NCBI GenBank assembly: GCA_964472545.1
Contig: CAYYNP010000457.1
Span: forward strand, 1 to 5,686
Length of the DNA stretch: 5,686 nt
Direction: 5' to 3'
Source of the DNA: CAYYNP01 sp964472545
Lineage (GTDB): Bacteria > Planctomycetota > Planctomycetia > Pirellulales > Thermoguttaceae
Each line of letters begins with the position of its first letter. Position 1 is the stretch's first letter. The notes under the pieces were generated by a model, which was not told the origin of the DNA, did no database searches, and saw nothing but the letters and a program-made list of their open reading frames with translations. Positions 4,337 to 5,686 of the stretch are shown one piece after another. The position numbers were made by a program, and so were the translations under genes.

Positions 4337-5686
4337 TTATGCCGTGGCGTGGCCGGGAGAGAGACGGCCGATTTCGACCGGTGCGGACGACGTGGCCGGG
4401 TGCAGCAGCGGCCGCAGACCGGCGACCGTGCCGGCGAAGAAGAAGATCAGCGAGTTGTCGATCGGCGTGTAGGTCAACTCGTGAAACGCCACCTGGCAGG
4501 CGTACAAGGCCAGCACGCCCATCAACACCACGCCCTGTGCCCGGGCCCAATCGGGTACGTCGGGGCTGCGGGCCAATCGCCAGCCCTCTCGGCCCCATAC
4601 AATCAGTACAGACAGAAACAGCGTCATACCGATCAGGCCCGTCTCGGTCAACACGCTGAAGAACATGTTGTGATGCACGTAGGGCCGCGTGGCTTCGAGG
4701 TTGAATTCGGTCGACCGGTCGTCCAGATAGGGCAGCTTGGCCATAGGGAACTGGCCGAAACCGACCCCCCAGAGAGGACGATCGAGAAACATCTGCCAAG
4801 AAAGGTAGGCGAAGCTGCCGCGTAGATCGACGCTGTCGGCGGTCTCGGCGGCGGAGTATTCGCGTTGGAAGCTGACTAGGCGGTCCATCTGCGTAACGGC
4901 AACCGCCAGCGCGGCGGCCACCATGCCGCCGAGGATCATCGGGCGCCAAGGCCCACGCAGCGTAAGCCCTAGCACGGCCAACGTGCCCAGACCGGTGCCC
5001 ATCCAGACGCTCCGCGTGTAGCTGAAGTAGATTCCCGCCAGCATCAGCGGCATCAACGCCATAATTACGAATTGCCCCACCCGGCCGAACCGCCATCGCC
5101 ACATCCAGGTGGCAAACAGGCATGCCCCGAGGCAGAGCCCATAGGTGACCGAATGGACCATCGGCCCCCGTGCGCGGCCGAAGTGGCGTCCAAGATCGGG
5201 ATCGGCAATGTGCTTCGGGAATACGGCCCACCACTGCCCGGCGATCTCCAACAGGCCGGTCACCGCCAGATAAACCCCCAACACGGCCAGCGAGCCCTGA
5301 ATCAGCGAGACCTTGCGGCGCCCGAGCGGCGACTGTCGGGCGATCCAGAAGACCAGAAACGGCAGCAGGTATCCGCTGACCAGCCGCACCAGCGGTTCAA
5401 ACTTGGGTGTGCGTCCGGTGCCCCAGCCGCCGTAGAGGGTGCTGACAAGAAACGTACCCAACAAGGCAAACAGCAGGATCTCCGGCCGCCCCAACGGTTT
5501 AGGGTCCGTCTGCCCGAGGCGGCGTTGGATCAGGTACGCAACGAACAGCCCGATCGCTACCAGCCGTTCCAGCGTCATCGGCGCCGGGCCGAGGTCGAAG
5601 TTGCAGAAGTTGTGCCCGAAACAGACCGCCACTAGTGCTATGTCACACTTAGGAATTGGGGTTGCGTGAAATCGAGGTTTCGTCGA
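4337..5686 (-). CDS. O-antigen ligase / polymerase-like membrane protein (Wzy_C type), 5' end probably outside the window
   Basis: Proteins of this type polymerise or transfer lipid-linked glycans on the outer face of the inner membrane. Counting from the GTG at 5632, 431 residues are visible with about eleven hydrophobic segments: near 20-36, 51-68, 86-98, 110-131, 163-180, 186-203, 213-226, 231-248, 333-346, 366-383 and 394-408. Between the eighth and ninth is the large periplasmic loop typical of the family. Characteristic motifs are FSYTRSVWMG (203-212), WQMFLDRPLWGVGFGQF (279-295) and the histidine-bearing VHHNMFFSVLTETGLIG (319-335), matching the conserved His and Glu region. The frame stays open from 5632 to the window edge, no ribosome binding site precedes the GTG, and LVAVCFGHNF (beginning two codons before the GTG) reads like protein interior, so I treat the gene as cut by the edge. 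The last 54 bases are poorer in G+C (25 of 54), so a start at 5632 or at the ATG at 5578 remains possible. Ligase and polymerase cannot be told apart here. Confidence 0.88.
   Translation of the reverse strand, partial: STKPRFHATPIPKCDIALVAVCFGHNFCNFDLGPAPMTLERLVAIGLFVAYLIQRRLGQTDPKPLGRPEILLFALLGTFLVSTLYGGWGTGRTPKFEPLVRLVSGYLLPFLVFWIARQSPLGRRKVSLIQGSLAVLGVYLAVTGLLEIAGQWWAVFPKHIADPDLGRHFGRARGPMVHSVTYGLCLGACLFATWMWRWRFGRVGQFVIMALMPLMLAGIYFSYTRSVWMGTGLGTLAVLGLTLRGPWRPMILGGMVAAALAVAVTQMDRLVSFQREYSAAETADSVDLRGSFAYLSWQMFLDRPLWGVGFGQFPMAKLPYLDDRSTEFNLEATRPYVHHNMFFSVLTETGLIGMTLFLSVLIVWGREGWRLARSPDVPDWARAQGVVLMGVLALYACQVAFHELTYTPIDNSLIFFFAGTVAGLRPLLHPATSSAPVEIGRLSPGHATA

Noticed and set aside
4203..5234. 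343-codon minus-strand open frame overlapping the ligase
   Set aside because: It is out of frame with the multi-helix ligase protein, is Arg-rich, lacks hydrophobic segments and has no family motif.

Overview
The window is GC-rich, roughly 60-65% G+C by eye. It carries five protein genes plus several palindromic intergenic repeats. The style of the genes suggests a planctomycete, probably of the Pirellulales type: a short WecG-type transferase, a sugar transferase with an unusual soluble N-terminus, and an O-antigen-ligase-like protein with FGHNF and LGPAPMTLERL motifs. Hairpin repeats between genes fit the same picture. This placement is inference from general familiarity, because there is no rRNA or marker gene in the window.

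Left half, plus strand. Positions 1-221 are non-coding and hold a small octamer tandem repeat. A single-pass membrane diguanylate cyclase follows (222-1217), with intact GGEEF active site and RxxD inhibitory site. A 78-base near-perfect inverted repeat (1245-1322) separates it from an unrecognised six-helix membrane protein of 250 residues (1392-2144), which has a strong ribosome binding site.

Middle. The short convergent gap (2145-2285) is filled by an array of small palindromes with a 37-base period. A degenerate unit extends into the 3' end of the opposing gene. The stop codons of both converging genes fall inside the same ATAGT-containing repeat motif.

Right half, minus strand, read from right to left. 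It holds a polymerase/ligase of the Wzy/WaaL type (stop at 4337, 5' end probably beyond 5686), a polyprenyl-phosphate sugar-1-phosphate transferase (3270-4067) and a WecG/TagA/CpsF glycosyltransferase (2286-3119). Together they look like part of a lipid-linked surface polysaccharide pathway. The sugar transferase loads the first sugar phosphate on undecaprenyl phosphate at the inner face of the membrane, and WecG/TagA would add a following sugar. The multi-helix ligase/polymerase would polymerise or transfer the finished glycan on the outer face.

The diguanylate cyclase lies nearby on the opposite strand. Cyclic di-GMP often controls exopolysaccharide production, but a direct link here is only a suggestion. 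I found no CRISPR array, tRNA, rRNA, transposase or phage gene. No clear new multi-gene system is visible. The most unusual items are the repeat array that supplies both stop codons, the long inverted repeat, and the membrane protein of unknown function.
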